A program made the position numbers and the translations under genes. Under the pieces are notes generated by a model. The model was not told where the DNA came from. It made no database searches and saw only the letters and a list, made by a program, of their open reading frames with translations. DNA of 64,000 nt from assembly GCA_009617715.1 (NCBI GenBank), contig VTFK01000590.1:1-64000 (forward strand), in the 5' to 3' direction. Within the stretch, counting starts at the first letter, position 1. Each line of letters opens with the position of its first letter. The stretch is from Plectrocnemia conspersa (Eukaryota; Arthropoda; Insecta; Trichoptera; Polycentropodidae). Of the stretch, positions 22,500-34,373 are shown in pieces.

Positions 22500-23145
22500 C
22501 GTATTAATAGAAATTTTCATTGTTGTGAAAACTTTAATATATTTGTTTCCTAATACTTTTATTTATAAATTCCTGTTTTTAAAAATAATTTACAACTCTT
22601 TACCATTTTAAGGATTCAAACTATTTTTTTTAAATTTATTTTAACAGGATTCCAAATATATATTGAGCAATATAATTCCGAGGTTAATATGTTTTTTAAC
22701 TTTATTATTATTTAAATTTTCAGTGTTTAAACAGCAAATATTAGAAATAAACAAAATAACTAAAATTTTACAATAGCCACTCAAGCTTTTAAAAAACATA
22801 AATTTCTGCAGCTTAAAAACTCATTTATTTTAGGTTTCAAGACACGCTTATAAAGATTACTTTTAATATTGTATCGAATAGCATTGTTTAAACCTATTCT
22901 TTATTATTATCGGACGGTCACCTATCGCTCGAACTTAAAATTCACTTATATCAGGGATGGTAAGGAAGTGTGGTCAGATCCTAATACGATTGATTCTCAA
23001 TTGCTCTCGTCTCCTATATTTCAAAGCTTTCTTAAGGACAGTCGCTGATTCGTCAACGCTGGTATTCGTCATTAAAGTGCAATGTGGCACAGAAGTTCGA
23101 TCTTCTCTAGTGATTTATTTTAAATAATTTTGTGTTGATATTGCT
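22500..23145. other. Spacer with an unassigned 40-codon open stretch
   Basis: Mostly AT-rich to ~22900. At 22928-23048 a plus-strand stretch without stops reads in a protein-like way (FTYIRDGKEVWSDPNT, then SPIFQSFLKD), ends in TGA, and matches nothing I can name. It may be another transposon relic or chance. Confidence 0.3.
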
Positions 23146-23258
23146 TTAATCCAGATATGCCCACTGTCCCATGGGTAGGTCACTAAACTCGTGCCACTGT
23201 TTCTTATTTATAAATGAAATTTTAAGAGAACAAAATTTCTTGGGCATATCTGGGTTAA
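23146..23258. mobile_element. 113-bp piggyBac-type MITE
   Basis: The right arm, read on the minus strand, is TTAACCCAGATATGCCCA (23258-23241). The left arm, 23146-23163, is the same except for one base (TTAAT at the start). TTAA at both outer ends is the obligatory target duplication of piggyBac elements, and CCC directly after TTAA is typical of their termini. The interior is only ~77 bp and non-coding, so it would have been moved by a full-length relative. Confidence 0.8.
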
Positions 23259-24310
23259 TTGATATCAAGGCTTCAAATATACGCTGTAAGTTATTTGTTC
23301 TTTTACCCGTGGATTAAAATATTTTAATTATTTTTCTATTAATCCGTACGTTGATGGTTTTTTTACACTATTCTCTGTAAGGCTTAAAAAAGTTATTATT
23401 CTTATCGTTGCGCCAATGATAATTTTTTAATTTATTCAATGGATTCTAATGATTTGATAGAGTCGTCGAGCCATTAAACAATATGCGAATAATTTCTTTT
23501 CCCATTTTATATCTTTTTGATTTTGAAGAATAGCTAAAGACTTTATTCTTTTTTTGACTAGTGAAAGATTTTGAATTTTGCAAATATTAAATTAATGACA
23601 TCAATGCCTGGTTTCTTCCATTATATAATATATTTTTAATTGTCCGTTGAAATTTCAAACTAAGCTCAGACTTAGCTCTATGTATGTTAATTTAACATAT
23701 ATTTTCTTTTAAAATTAAAAAAAAAATTAACTGAGCGAAATTGTTTTGAGCCACACAGTTCACGCACACAATAACAAACCGGAATCCTTATCCCGAGCGT
23801 ACTTCACATTTCTCCGTAAATATGTATAATAGTAAATAAATCAGATTTAAAGACGCTTAACCAGTTGCGAAGCAAACCTTTTTCAATCAATTCCGAAAAC
23901 ATTATTAATTTATACATGTAATATTGTTAGCCAATCAAATAGAGATCAGAATTAATATTTATATTACCGTTAAAGTACCGTTAATCCTAGATTAGAGCAA
24001 TCGCACGGTTGAATATCTAGGTTAATTAAATAAAGTTATGCTAAAGTACTATTTTATACAATTAACGATAAAAGCAATAATTTAATGGCAAAACTTTATG
24101 AAGTGTAGAAGCGCCACTTTAAACTTTTTTGGGTAAGCTATTTAAACCATGGTTATTAATAAGTATCTGTCAATACATATATGCTATATCCAATTTGCTT
24201 TTGATTTTTTAAATTTGTATTTTGGTAAAACGGAGTGAATTAATTAATACACAATCAATACTTACATATAAGTATTAAGTCTAGAAACTCAGTAAAAAAA
24301 TAGTTTTTAA
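23259..24310. other. AT-rich spacer
   Basis: AT-rich with a slightly mixed patch at 23750-23830. No recognisable feature. Confidence 0.5.
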
Positions 24311-24317
24311 TTTTACC

Positions 24318-24480
24318 AGCACGATAGACAAGTGGTATAATAGGTTATTAATACTTGAAAGACACATGTTCAAATTTCATATGAACGTTTGTGTTTTTAA
24401 ATTTATATTCTGTCTGAGAATTCAGATTTAATGAATATTATTCTTATTCCCATTTATTTTCACAAATTAGGCTTTCCTAA
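24318..24480 (+). mobile_element. tRNA-derived SINE-like head
   Basis: TAGACAAGTGG at 24325-24335 fits the Pol III A box, and TGTTCAAATTTC at 24367-24378 fits a B box. The ~43-bp spacing is that of a tRNA gene. No acceptor stem can form, so it is not a functional tRNA. The downstream ~100 bases are AT-rich and do not clearly match the SINE at 53.6 kb. Confidence 0.4.
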
Positions 24481-24654
24481 ATTTTCCTTTAGACGTATAA
24501 ATATAGTGATAAAAAATGCAAATTTGACTAGGTTGTATAAAACAAATCTCGAATCATAAGTGCAGAGAAAACAGAAAAAAAAGTATAATTAGTGATAATT
24601 ATTTTATTATTAAAAAATATTAAAATAACATATTTACTTTTTTAAATGAATTGA

Positions 24655-24735
24655 ATAGCAGGATTTTAACCTGTGGCTCTAAATTATTATTTCAACATAT
24701 CATTAAGTTATAAGGGTTTATAATAAGAGGAAACT
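24655..24735 (-). mobile_element. Weak tRNA-like / SINE head, minus strand
   Basis: On the minus strand GGTTAAAATCC (24671-24661) resembles a B box followed by TGCTATT, but the A box is poor. It lies ~200 bases from the head at 24318 on the other strand. Listed with low confidence. Confidence 0.25.
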
Positions 24736-26219
24736 CAATATCGTGACAATAATATTTTATTTTTAAAGAATGTTCCATAAACCTTAAAGAATAATATATT
24801 TAAAATTTAATTTATAAGCAACTGATTAGAAATAATATTTTTTTGCGTTAAATAAAATGCGATAACTTTATAACTGTAATCGGTATCGATAGAAAATTAA
24901 TTATTCGCTTTAGCTAATTGTTTTGATGTTCAACTTATTTCGATATATCAGATAAAATTGCGTTCTTCTTTATGTTCAACAGTATTTACCACAAAATTAA
25001 TTTAATACTCTATGATCTATAAGATATACGTTATTCGAATTTTCAAATAAATAAATAATTAATAATATTATTTTACTTATAACAAATTCACTGCGTAAAT
25101 TTATTACCAGTAAATATAAAAATATATTTTTGTTTAGTGTATCTTATTAAAAGTTATTAGTGAGCTTAATTCTGAGATTATTAAGTATCCACTGAGCCTG
25201 GATAATAAATTAAAATTTTATGTTATTACAAAGTAATCATAAGGATATAAAAAAATACAAAAGAAATCTATTCTTATCAACAAGGCATAATAATTTCTCA
25301 AGATCTTTGCAGTTCGAAGAGCTTTATTATTCCAAAGGGTCTTATAAAGTTTAAAGAGGCCCTCGGGGTTTGTTAACTAACATTTTTTATTACGGTTAAT
25401 ACTTCAGTTCAACCGCCTCCCTTGTATTATATATTAATAATGAATGTCCAAACAAAGCATTAAAGTCTTGTTAAATTTTCAACACTGTTATAATCAGTTA
25501 ATCAAGTTGAGCTTAATGAGGATTTTTGAGGATGCCATCAAATTTTACAAAAGGAAATCATTTTTGTATCCGTATACATTTTAATATTAGAAAGAATATT
25601 TAAATTAATTGATTTTATTAATAAAACAAACTCACTGTGATTTTAAATATTTACATGTAAATTAATTGGTGAATGATTGTATATAAACATATAATATACT
25701 TTCTGATAATTATTAAGCCATACATGCGTGACGCTTATCGTCGTCGTCAATTTATTTTGCTTAATTTATTATTTGTTTAATTCATTTTATTTAAGAATTT
25801 AATTACAGATTGATTTTAACTTTATCTTCTATGTTCTATTTTATTTAATCTATATTTGGGCCAAACCACAATGCATAAATGTATATTGAAAAATTCTTTA
25901 TGTATCAAAAAAATATTATTTCAAAAGATTCATACAATTGTTAAAATATACTATTTGGCAAAAACCTTAGATTCGACAACGTGCGCACAATCTAATATAT
26001 AAATAATACTTTATTAAAGAATTTTAAACGATTTGGAAGGCAAACTGGTGCTTAAACGTTCCACTGGCTATAATTCGATTTATGGATGGTATACAAAAGT
26101 GGAAAACTACAATTTTTAGTTCATGCTATTTCTTTTTATTAAACGTGAATAAATTCACCACCTATTTGCATTTAATAACGATATTATGTCTTAAATAATG
26201 CACTTTGTACACGTCATCA
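24736..26219. other. AT-rich spacer
   Basis: AT-rich sequence, with a slightly mixed patch at 25970-26110. No recognisable feature. Confidence 0.5.
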
Positions 26220-26640
26220 ATTCGCATATAGGGCAATTATCAAAGTCTAACGGTTGGGAGTGACTGAACGCTCCAGACTCGATAAGGCTGAATTATTACC
26301 ACTAATTAGCTTTAGGCACACCTCCGGCAGGTAAGCACTGCACCTGGCGCAGGCGAAGCCTCATTAAGCGCTCATAAATATTAGACTTACCCAATGGGTT
26401 AACAAACTTGCCCTAATGCACCTCTGGCCTCGAGGCTCAATTACAATGGTGGCGAAGACATTGTGCTTGCATGTCCATTGTTTTCCAACTTTGAATAGTT
26501 ATGGAAGAACCATTAATTTCGAAACGGAGGAAATTTTCTCGGAAATATTAACTGCACAATGCATTCAATGCGCGTAGAGTTGGTTCATACGTTCGTTTAT
26601 ATTTCGGAGAATACAGAACCAGACGAATTTGGGACTATCC
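26220..26640. promoter_or_regulatory. GC-richer island with homeodomain, E-box and SOX-like sites
   Basis: A sharply bounded mixed block. It contains the homeodomain palindrome CTAATTAG at 26302-26309, the E-box CACCTG at 26341-26346, and GCCTCATTAAG at 26358-26368 (a copy of a motif shared by several islands). GCTCATAAATATT lies near 26370, and ACAATGG and CCATTGTTT words near 26442 and 26477. No coding frame is open. A CAGGTAAGC word near 26329 resembles a splice donor, but no open exon precedes it. Among the islands this is one of the most enhancer-like by motif content. Confidence 0.4.
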
Positions 26641-26859
26641 TTAGGTAATTAGGTTGGTAATTGGATTTCATTTTGATAGTTGTGTTCTGTTGAAGACGCT
26701 ACATAGAACATTTATTAACGATTCGTTTTTTAGAAAACTTGTTCAAGGAATACATTTTAGATGGTTTGAAATTACAAAGCTAAATTGTACTGTGTCAAAA
26801 AAGAACTTTGCACATCAAGGCTGTTGTGTTCGTTGTCTTATTTGCAGTTAAATATATTT

Positions 26860-27330
26860 TTTTATAATTTTTGTGTCGACCAAAGATTTACATATCCTTT
26901 TTTATATGATATCAAACTAAAACACGAAGCGGCGCAGGTTACAAGAAATATAAATTTGCGATTTGGCGAGGGTACTGCTAGTCAGAGAACTGTAGGGCAT
27001 TGGTTAAAGAAATTCGTACTAGTGAAATTAATTTTGAAAATGAGCCCAGTAGCCAGTAGTAGTTAAGAATAAAACATTAGAATCTAATCTAATAGTAACT
27101 TTTAAAACACATTTTTTAACACGCTTAGAGGCTTCTTTTTGAACTGTTTACCGATATATGGATGCAATAGAACAGATGAAAAAAAAAACCACATGCACTG
27201 GTTGAAAAGCAAAAGGAACACGTTATTTTTTTTCATTAGTTTTCAAATACAATATATTAGCATTGTTGAAGAAAATTATTATCTTCAATGATACATGAAT
27301 AATCTAAGATAACCAAAAGAGTTCAAAACA
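26860..27330 (+). pseudogene. mariner transposase N-terminal remnant
   Basis: The translation of 26900-27060 gives FLYDIKLKHEAAQVTRNIN then FGEGTASQRTVGHWLKKF. These are the two helix-turn-helix segments of mariner transposases (usually FxxGxxAxEAxxxIxxxFGExxVSxRTVxRWFxxF). After ~27060 the frame shifts; NKTLESNLIV and PHALVEKQKEH-like words near 27210 continue the family pattern. No catalytic acids remain. It has the same orientation as the 22.0-kb C-terminal piece but lies downstream of it, so the two do not come from one copy unless rearranged. Confidence 0.75.
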
Positions 27331-30300
27331 CAACAAGTACTTTGCATCTTTTAAGATTTTTCCCTACTAGATTAACAAAAAAAATAAAAGCAATATTATT
27401 TAGGCTAACGTAAAATACCTTAATTTAAATTAAATTAGTACTTTAATTTAAAAACTATAAAAGTAAATATTGTCAGTTGTTAATATTAGACAGTCATGAC
27501 TAAAATGTCAGCGTGCTTATTTTTCATACATTTTTTTCAATTACGTATATTTTTTGTGTTAATTGTAAATACGGCAATGAATTTTGAACGTCGCAGCTGA
27601 ACCAAGGTTGACGTAAAGAGAGAAGCGGCTGGTTTTATGGTATTTGTCGATGCCTAGCGTATTTTTGTTTGACGCTAGTTTGGATCAACTCTTATGTAAT
27701 TACTAGATGTATTTGATAAAGGTTCTTGTTAAAATTATATCCCTGATTAAAGTAAATAATGTGCGTTTATATACACTTGGACAAAATATAAAAGGTTTCT
27801 TTGATCTAGTTCCTTTTGACATGTATAATAACTGAAAAAATTTTAAAGCAAAATTAGATTATTTTATAGTGTCTTAACAAGTAATATTAAATATATTATT
27901 AAAATTGTTATAATTGTTTTCGTTTTATTTTATAAGATCATTAAAGTCGATTTGCGCGTAAAGGCAGAAAATTTCCTTTAAAAATTAATTAAGCAGTACT
28001 TGCTGCGAACTTTGACAATGAGACTATAAAAACTTTTTTCGTTAAGATGCAAAACCGGCGAGGGGATTAAAAAAAGTTTTCGCAGTCACTTTGCAAGAAT
28101 CTAGCTTATACATTACAATGAACGGTGTCTGGTTGTAAGGCATTTGTTTGAAATTAACTGCAACGCTACTCTTGTCTAACTCATTTATCACTTAAACAGA
28201 ATAAATTTAGTAGTTTACTGTGTGGTTGCTTAAGTAAATCACTACCCGTTGTGCTGTGGTAGAATAAAGTTTGTGTGAGCAAATTTTCCCTATTACGTGA
28301 TATAAAGATATTTGAGACGTAAGCATTTTATTTTATACAATACATGTTTCGTTGAATAAAAAATATGATGTTGCAGCGTTAGTATTATATATAGAACTTA
28401 TATAATTACAGTGTGGTATAAAACATATGGTTTGCTAAATTTTATTTACTTTTGTTGCAAGTGAGATTATCTAGACAAAAATACTACATTAAGACAAGTG
28501 AGCAATCCAAAATTTCTGCTGAATAAAATACAGTGAAGTGTGAAAATGGTATATCATATTACGATTGTTCTAAAAATATCGCAAATGGATTTACAGATTA
28601 CTTTTAATATCTGTTTGTATATAATTTATCTACAATGTAGTTAAACAAAATATATTTTATATAGATATACTATTTGCTGCTATATAACTAACTTACTATT
28701 TTCACGTATGTACGTTTATTTATTTGCAACAATGTAAAATCTGACTTAGTTTTCAAAACAAAACGAACTTTTAAATCAATTCTCACAATGTACATTGTGT
28801 AATGGCTTAAAAAAACTACTAAAAAAACTTCACACATAGCGACATGAATTTGGCCACACAAAGGATTTTCACGTCACACGTTTGTTTTTTGGCGTTTGTT
28901 ATTGTTTCGCGATTTTCACGTTTGGCAAAAATACAATAAATCCATTTTATAGTCACAATATGTTTCATCATTTTAAATACACATACAGAAAAATGTATTA
29001 GTCAAGGGCGAAAACCGAATAGCCAAATATCTCACGTATTCGACATTTATTATAAAAATATATCGTTGGAAATTATTACAAAGCCTCTCGAGAAATAAAA
29101 TTTATTTCTTAAGAGCAAAAAAACGCGGCGGAGTATTAATTCTTTTCGAAGTTTTGGTATGTATTATTATATTTCCATTAACTTTTACTGTCATAAAGGT
29201 GATTTATTTTATTATAAATTCGATTAAGTTTTTTTTGGGAGCGAACTATTATCATAATGGATATTTAATTTAATGAAAAATGTTGATGTCAATGTCTAAT
29301 TTTCAATGTAATAAGAAAAGTATCCTTGTACACTTTATTTAGTAAAACAGTGAAGTAATACTTTATAGTGGAAAGTACATAAAACAGTCAATTAATTTTC
29401 GATTAAAAATAAAATCTTATAATAATGAAAAACAAGCAACATTTTTTACTAGAATTTGATTATTTTTTTTGTGCCTCTTTAACTAAAAAGCAATTTTGTA
29501 AATTTGCTCTGCTAGATTTACCAGTCGTGTAGTAGTAATTTTATTATGTTTCAACAAGGGTAAGAATATGTGCCAAACAGAGTTTAGCATCTCATGAATA
29601 ATTCATCTTAACATTGATGATGTTAAGAATCAAATTCCTAAAGTTATTCGTAGATTATTGAAGAAAAATAAAATAGGGAAGGCAATATGCACAAAAAAGT
29701 TGAATTTTATAAACTACAAACTTAATTATATCTATAAATTTAAGTCAAAATAAACTAACATTATAGTTGTGAACTTAACAGAAATGAAAACAGCGTGATT
29801 TAATAATATTAATTGATATGAAGTAAATATAAGATCTCATAGATTTATATGTTATTTTGTAAACAAATTTAATTACAATATTTTTTTTGCATTATTGCTA
29901 TATTTTGGGATGTAAGATTTGAATAGCATATATATTTTATATTGCCTAAAACAAAGTAGCATTGTCAATCAAAAGGTAACTTTTCATGCTATAAATTCTA
30001 AATAAAAATTGAAATAAAATATATTTGAGAGAATGTGTTAGAAAACAATTATTTCAATATCTTTATTAATTATGTCTTTGAACTATAAATGCTATAAAAA
30101 ACTAAATGTGCTTTATATCTTTTCTATATTTACAAACTGTATTTAATGAAATCCTAATTTTAATAATTGGGACTTTAAATGTGTACAAAACTAAAGCAAA
30201 GTTTTATTCATAAACATAATATTAATATAAAATATTATAGTTTCAGGGTCAAGCAGTTTTGCTAAAGTTCTATTTTCATACTTTTATTTCAATATATTTC

Positions 30301-31359
30301 AATATGTATATTTTTTGTTATAAATATTATTATTATTTTTATGGCTTTAATTATTGATAATAATATTTATTTGGCAACAAATAGTTGTTCCTTTTTTATA
30401 CATATTAGCATATATCGTATAATAGCGTAGCGCCTGAAAGCGTGAGAGAGCGACCTCACTCGAATGTACGGGAGCGGGGATTTCTGAGATCAGGTAGTAC
30501 TTCCAATAAAATATATTTTTGAATAATAATTTTTGTACAATTATATAGTTTATTAAATTAAAAAATATTAAAACTATTTTTTACTTAAATAACGCTGAAG
30601 CATTATACATTACGATATTTTACCTGTAGGTTTCTTGTAAAAAATATATTGACATTTTTTGTAGATTTTTCAAAAAATTAAAGTATGCTTCAAAAATATT
30701 TACCCTGATTTCGATATTTTGTAAGTAAAAATATTATCGAAGAGTTACCAATAATATTTTTTTAATGTTCATCTTGGTAACATTTAGTATTATAGAAAAC
30801 ATAGCTGAATATCCCTTTTTACAAGAACGTATCAGTAGGTAAAAAACACAGTAAACTATATTTTCAAGACATTTCTTATAACATACTTAAGTAGGTATAT
30901 AGGGCCACTATTTATACCCACCTACAAATATTGCTTAAAATATTTGTCGGCTTATTATTTATAGCTCTGTATTAAATGTACTAGTATTTATAAATTACAA
31001 ATGACAATACAACCATTATGCAAGAACAACAAATATATTCATTTGTAAATAGGCATAGAGTGAACAATCAAATTGATGTATCAACAATACAGAATTAATA
31101 TTTGAACAATTGATTGAGATATTCCTTCACTCACTCTATATTCAGTGTTTAATCAACGTAGCATAAATATAAAAAAGACTAAGCATATTGTTGTCAAAAT
31201 GCTATTTTATTATTATGAAATGCGGTGTGAAAAAAAATATTCAATCATGCGTATTTATTTTTTTACGAAAAAATCTGAGATCCGGCTTAGCTAAAAGTAA
31301 GATTTGTGAGGCTAATATTCTTATGAAAGAAAAAAAATACAAGCGCGAAAAAAGTCCGC
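27331..31359. other. AT-rich spacer with small mixed patches
   Basis: Mostly AT-rich. Mixed-composition patches occur at 27570-27700, 27950-28200, 28840-28930 and 30420-30500. These are shorter than the named islands and hold no recognisable gene. The frame at 31188-31418 runs from AT-rich sequence into the next island and is chance-like. Confidence 0.4.
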
Positions 31360-31990
31360 GATTTAAGGATTTTCTTGGCTCACATGAACGCGTCGGCCGC
31401 GAGAGCATTCATCTTTGATATATGAACAAAATACCATCGGAAAGGGATTTCTAGAGCTTTCCGGGGCCCGGATTTGATTTTATTCATTCCGTAGGAGCGT
31501 AAACGCCCGGAAAGCATGGTGGTGCCAGGATCACCGGGTAAACAATGCGATCCGCATAGGTTAAGCGGGACCCAAACAAACTAAACTCAGACCAAATGCC
31601 CCCCGAAGGCAAATACGACGCCCCCCTAGATCCCAAACACTCAAATATTTGCTGTATGCCTCAAGTTCGGTCAAATATTTGCCGTGAAATAAGCGCGTGG
31701 ATTTTCGAAGACGTTTTTTCTCGCCACCCTTCTCTCTCGCACAAGGGGGCCTATCTAATGTCGTATATTTTGGCTTTCGGGTCTAGCACCTTGGCGGATG
31801 TCGCCTGTATGTAAATCGTACTAGAAAACTATTTCCCAGGGGTCTGTGTGTGTATTGTGAAATTCGACGCAAAGAAACAATGCGCCTTCGAAGAAATTCG
31901 AAGAAAAGAAAATCTGATATTGTGACGTATACCAAGTCTCCAAACTACGGCCCGAGAGATTTCATCCGTCCCGCGGCTCTTTTAAGATGC
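31360..31990. promoter_or_regulatory. CpG-rich island with a 30-bp-spaced repeated motif
   Basis: A ~630-base CpG-rich block. TCAAATATTTGCTGT at 31641-31655 and TCAAATATTTGCCGT at 31671-31685 are direct copies exactly 30 bp apart with a palindromic core. GTAAACAATG at 31538-31547 fits forkhead/SOX. CGGAAAG and CTTTCCG form a short inverted pair near 31437-31462. A 72-codon frame at 31596-31814 gives no recognisable protein. The nature as a regulatory element is inferred. Confidence 0.4.
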
Positions 31991-32523
31991 AAGTCACACA
32001 GCACAGTTAATAATTTTTTTCCAAGGTGAAAATAAAAATGTTAAGCAAGTAAACAGCAAGTGAAATCAAAATTTAAAAAATTAAGTAATACAAAAAAAAT
32101 AGCATTTTTAATATTTATTTAGCTAAAATATAGTTATAAAAAATATTAAAAAAATATATTTTAGGACTGCATTAGAAAATGTATATGAATATGTGTTTCG
32201 GAAAATGTGCAATTTTATTAATGTACGAGTACCATTTTAAAGAGTGCCAAAAATCAGAACTACTGACAAGTTTAAGTAGAAAATGAAAGTAAAAACTTAT
32301 GTTTTTTCGCTGATAAATCAAGCATATTAATATTTGAGCCACATGCCTTTTACATAGCACTATAATTCATTTTCTAACACTGTAATAAATTTAGTACATT
32401 TTTGAAATACTTATATTTAAATAATACAATAATGAAAATTATTTAAGCACATACTATTTCAGACTTAACATTTTATTTTATTAATTTATATATATATATA
32501 TATTCATCTGCATATATTTTCAG
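31991..32523. other. AT-rich spacer with (TA)n
   Basis: AT-rich sequence with a (TA)n tract near 32488-32503 directly upstream of the candidate exon. No other feature was recognised. Confidence 0.5.
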
Positions 32524-32598
32524 AACGAATGTTGGCATCGGTTGAAGCCGGAGGCTGAGGCACTTCTAAGGTCGTAAGAGCCATACATGTTCTACCAG
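32524..32598 (+). other. Candidate small exon
   Basis: A 75-base island of balanced composition in strongly AT-rich DNA is preceded by ATATATTTTCAG (acceptor-like) and followed by CAG|GTAGTA (donor-like). In the first frame it reads NECWHRLKPEAEALLRS then stop; the other two frames also stop. It could be a terminal or 5'-untranslated exon of a gene whose other exons lie outside the window, or chance. I do not recognise the peptide. Confidence 0.3.
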
Positions 32599-33956
32599 GT
32601 AGTAAAATAATTATTTTATCAAAATAATTTATTATTATTATTAACTATGGTCTAAATGTAGAGCAATCAATAGCTTTGAGTTACACTAATTCTAATAGGG
32701 CTTTAGATAAAGATATAACGTCAATTCACATATTAAAATTTTAAAAATGTGTGTATATTTTATATTTATTAACTAAAATGCTACATATTTCTCCAATAAA
32801 ACTTTATTATATAACTATATTAGATTAATACAAGTGGCGTACCTTAATGATCTTATATAGGTGTTGTATTTTTCTAAATATATGTGAATCGATTTTTTTT
32901 GCTGTCAAAGTTAAAATGATAATAATAAGAATATATTAAAATTATGAAGTAATAATAAATACAATCTCAATAATAAAAATAGTTGTTGAAAGTAAACATA
33001 ACAATAACTGTTAATTGCTCAAAATAATTATATCATTTTAAAATTAAATGGAGTAAGATATACTTTTTGATATATCATAAGCTTAATTTTTTTATTAACA
33101 TAGTTTTAAAAAGATTTAATATTAAACATTAATACACTAAAAAGTATTTTTAAGTAAAAAAATATACATGAAAATAAAATTATTAAAAATAATACGCGAT
33201 CAAAATTAACATTGAATTCTTTAAATCAAGTAAGAATTAACCTACATTCATCATTTTGCACTGTAGAAAAAATCATTTTGGATATTTTGTTTGTAGTCGT
33301 AATGTTGTGAAATCTGCTAGAAAAAGTTATTGGGCCATATTAGTTGAACATATAGTTACTTAAGAATATTTACTAAAACACTACTCATAGGAGTAATATA
33401 TGTATATATCTGCACTTAATTGTTTCTCAATTGGTAAATTATTTTCTAATTTATGTTTTACGGCTTTCCTTCAGTAACTACTAAGATAATTTAATGATAT
33501 AAGTTCACGAGTTATTATGATATTATAACGATCATGCATAATTGTAACTTTAAAGTGAAAGAACATGCTTCTCTGACTATAACCGAACTCGGTTAAAACT
33601 AGGCCATGGGTATAACGAACGCATTTAGATTCAAAGCTCGAATTTTCGAACTATCGTATCTTATGTTGATGCTTTTAGTGGGCAATCTTTGACTATTAAA
33701 TGCATAGCTATAATTTGTTACAAGTGTTATTAAAAATAAAGTTTTAAAAATACAAATAATATATTATAATATATGTGTCAGTATAAAATATAGTTACTGT
33801 CAGTATAAATGAATAGCGTAGAAATAATGAGATTAGCTTATTTTTTATCTAAATTATGTAATATTTTTAATGAAAACTGTATTTGGCTACTAAAATTATC
33901 ATAGTATTTTTTTCTACACACTTCACAGCTTCAAATCATATGTCACGAGCCAGCAG
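32599..33956. other. AT-rich spacer
   Basis: AT-rich throughout. Near 33580-33660 are short palindromes (ACCGAACTCGGT and TCGAATTTTCGA). No gene or named repeat. Confidence 0.5.
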
Positions 33957-34373
33957 CTATACTCTGTTTCTCTTAACAGAGTCACTTTAAGGTCTATCCA
34001 TTTCGTCATTATACATAAGTGAAAAAGAGATGACAACTTTAAGTGTACGCCCCACCAATTTAAACCAAAGTACAATATGTAGATATATTTATCATTAATT
34101 CATCCTATGTTTTAAGCAAATTTAGAGAAATTAGAAATGTTATCATACGTTTTTTTGTTCAAATAGTGAAAGTTATAAGCTATTAAAATCAATAATATAT
34201 CAATCGTTATCGTTTACACATGTATGCCGATAGCAATTTGAAGACGTGTGTGAGCTTTGAGTGTCGGAATAACAATGAAGTAGCTGGAACGTATATGACA
34301 ACTTTGCTCGGCGTAGGTGGACCAGTGAAATACTGTTACTCAAAGTGACTCTGTTAAATGAAACGAAGTATAG
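33957..34373. mobile_element. ~415-bp MITE with ~34-bp terminal inverted repeats
   Basis: The left end reads CTATACTCTGTTTC, four bases, then TTAACAGAGTCACTTT. The right end, on the minus strand, reads CTATACTTCGTTTC, four bases, then TTAACAGAGTCACTTT. The last 16 bases of each arm are identical. Both ends contain TA just inside the outer border, which could be a TA target duplication as in Tc1/mariner-type MITEs. The interior has no open frame. The exact outer border is uncertain by 1-3 bases. Confidence 0.75.

Noticed and set aside
26325..26335. Splice donor CAGGTAAGC marking an exon end
   Set aside because: No open frame of exon size with an acceptor precedes it; more likely chance inside an enhancer-like block.
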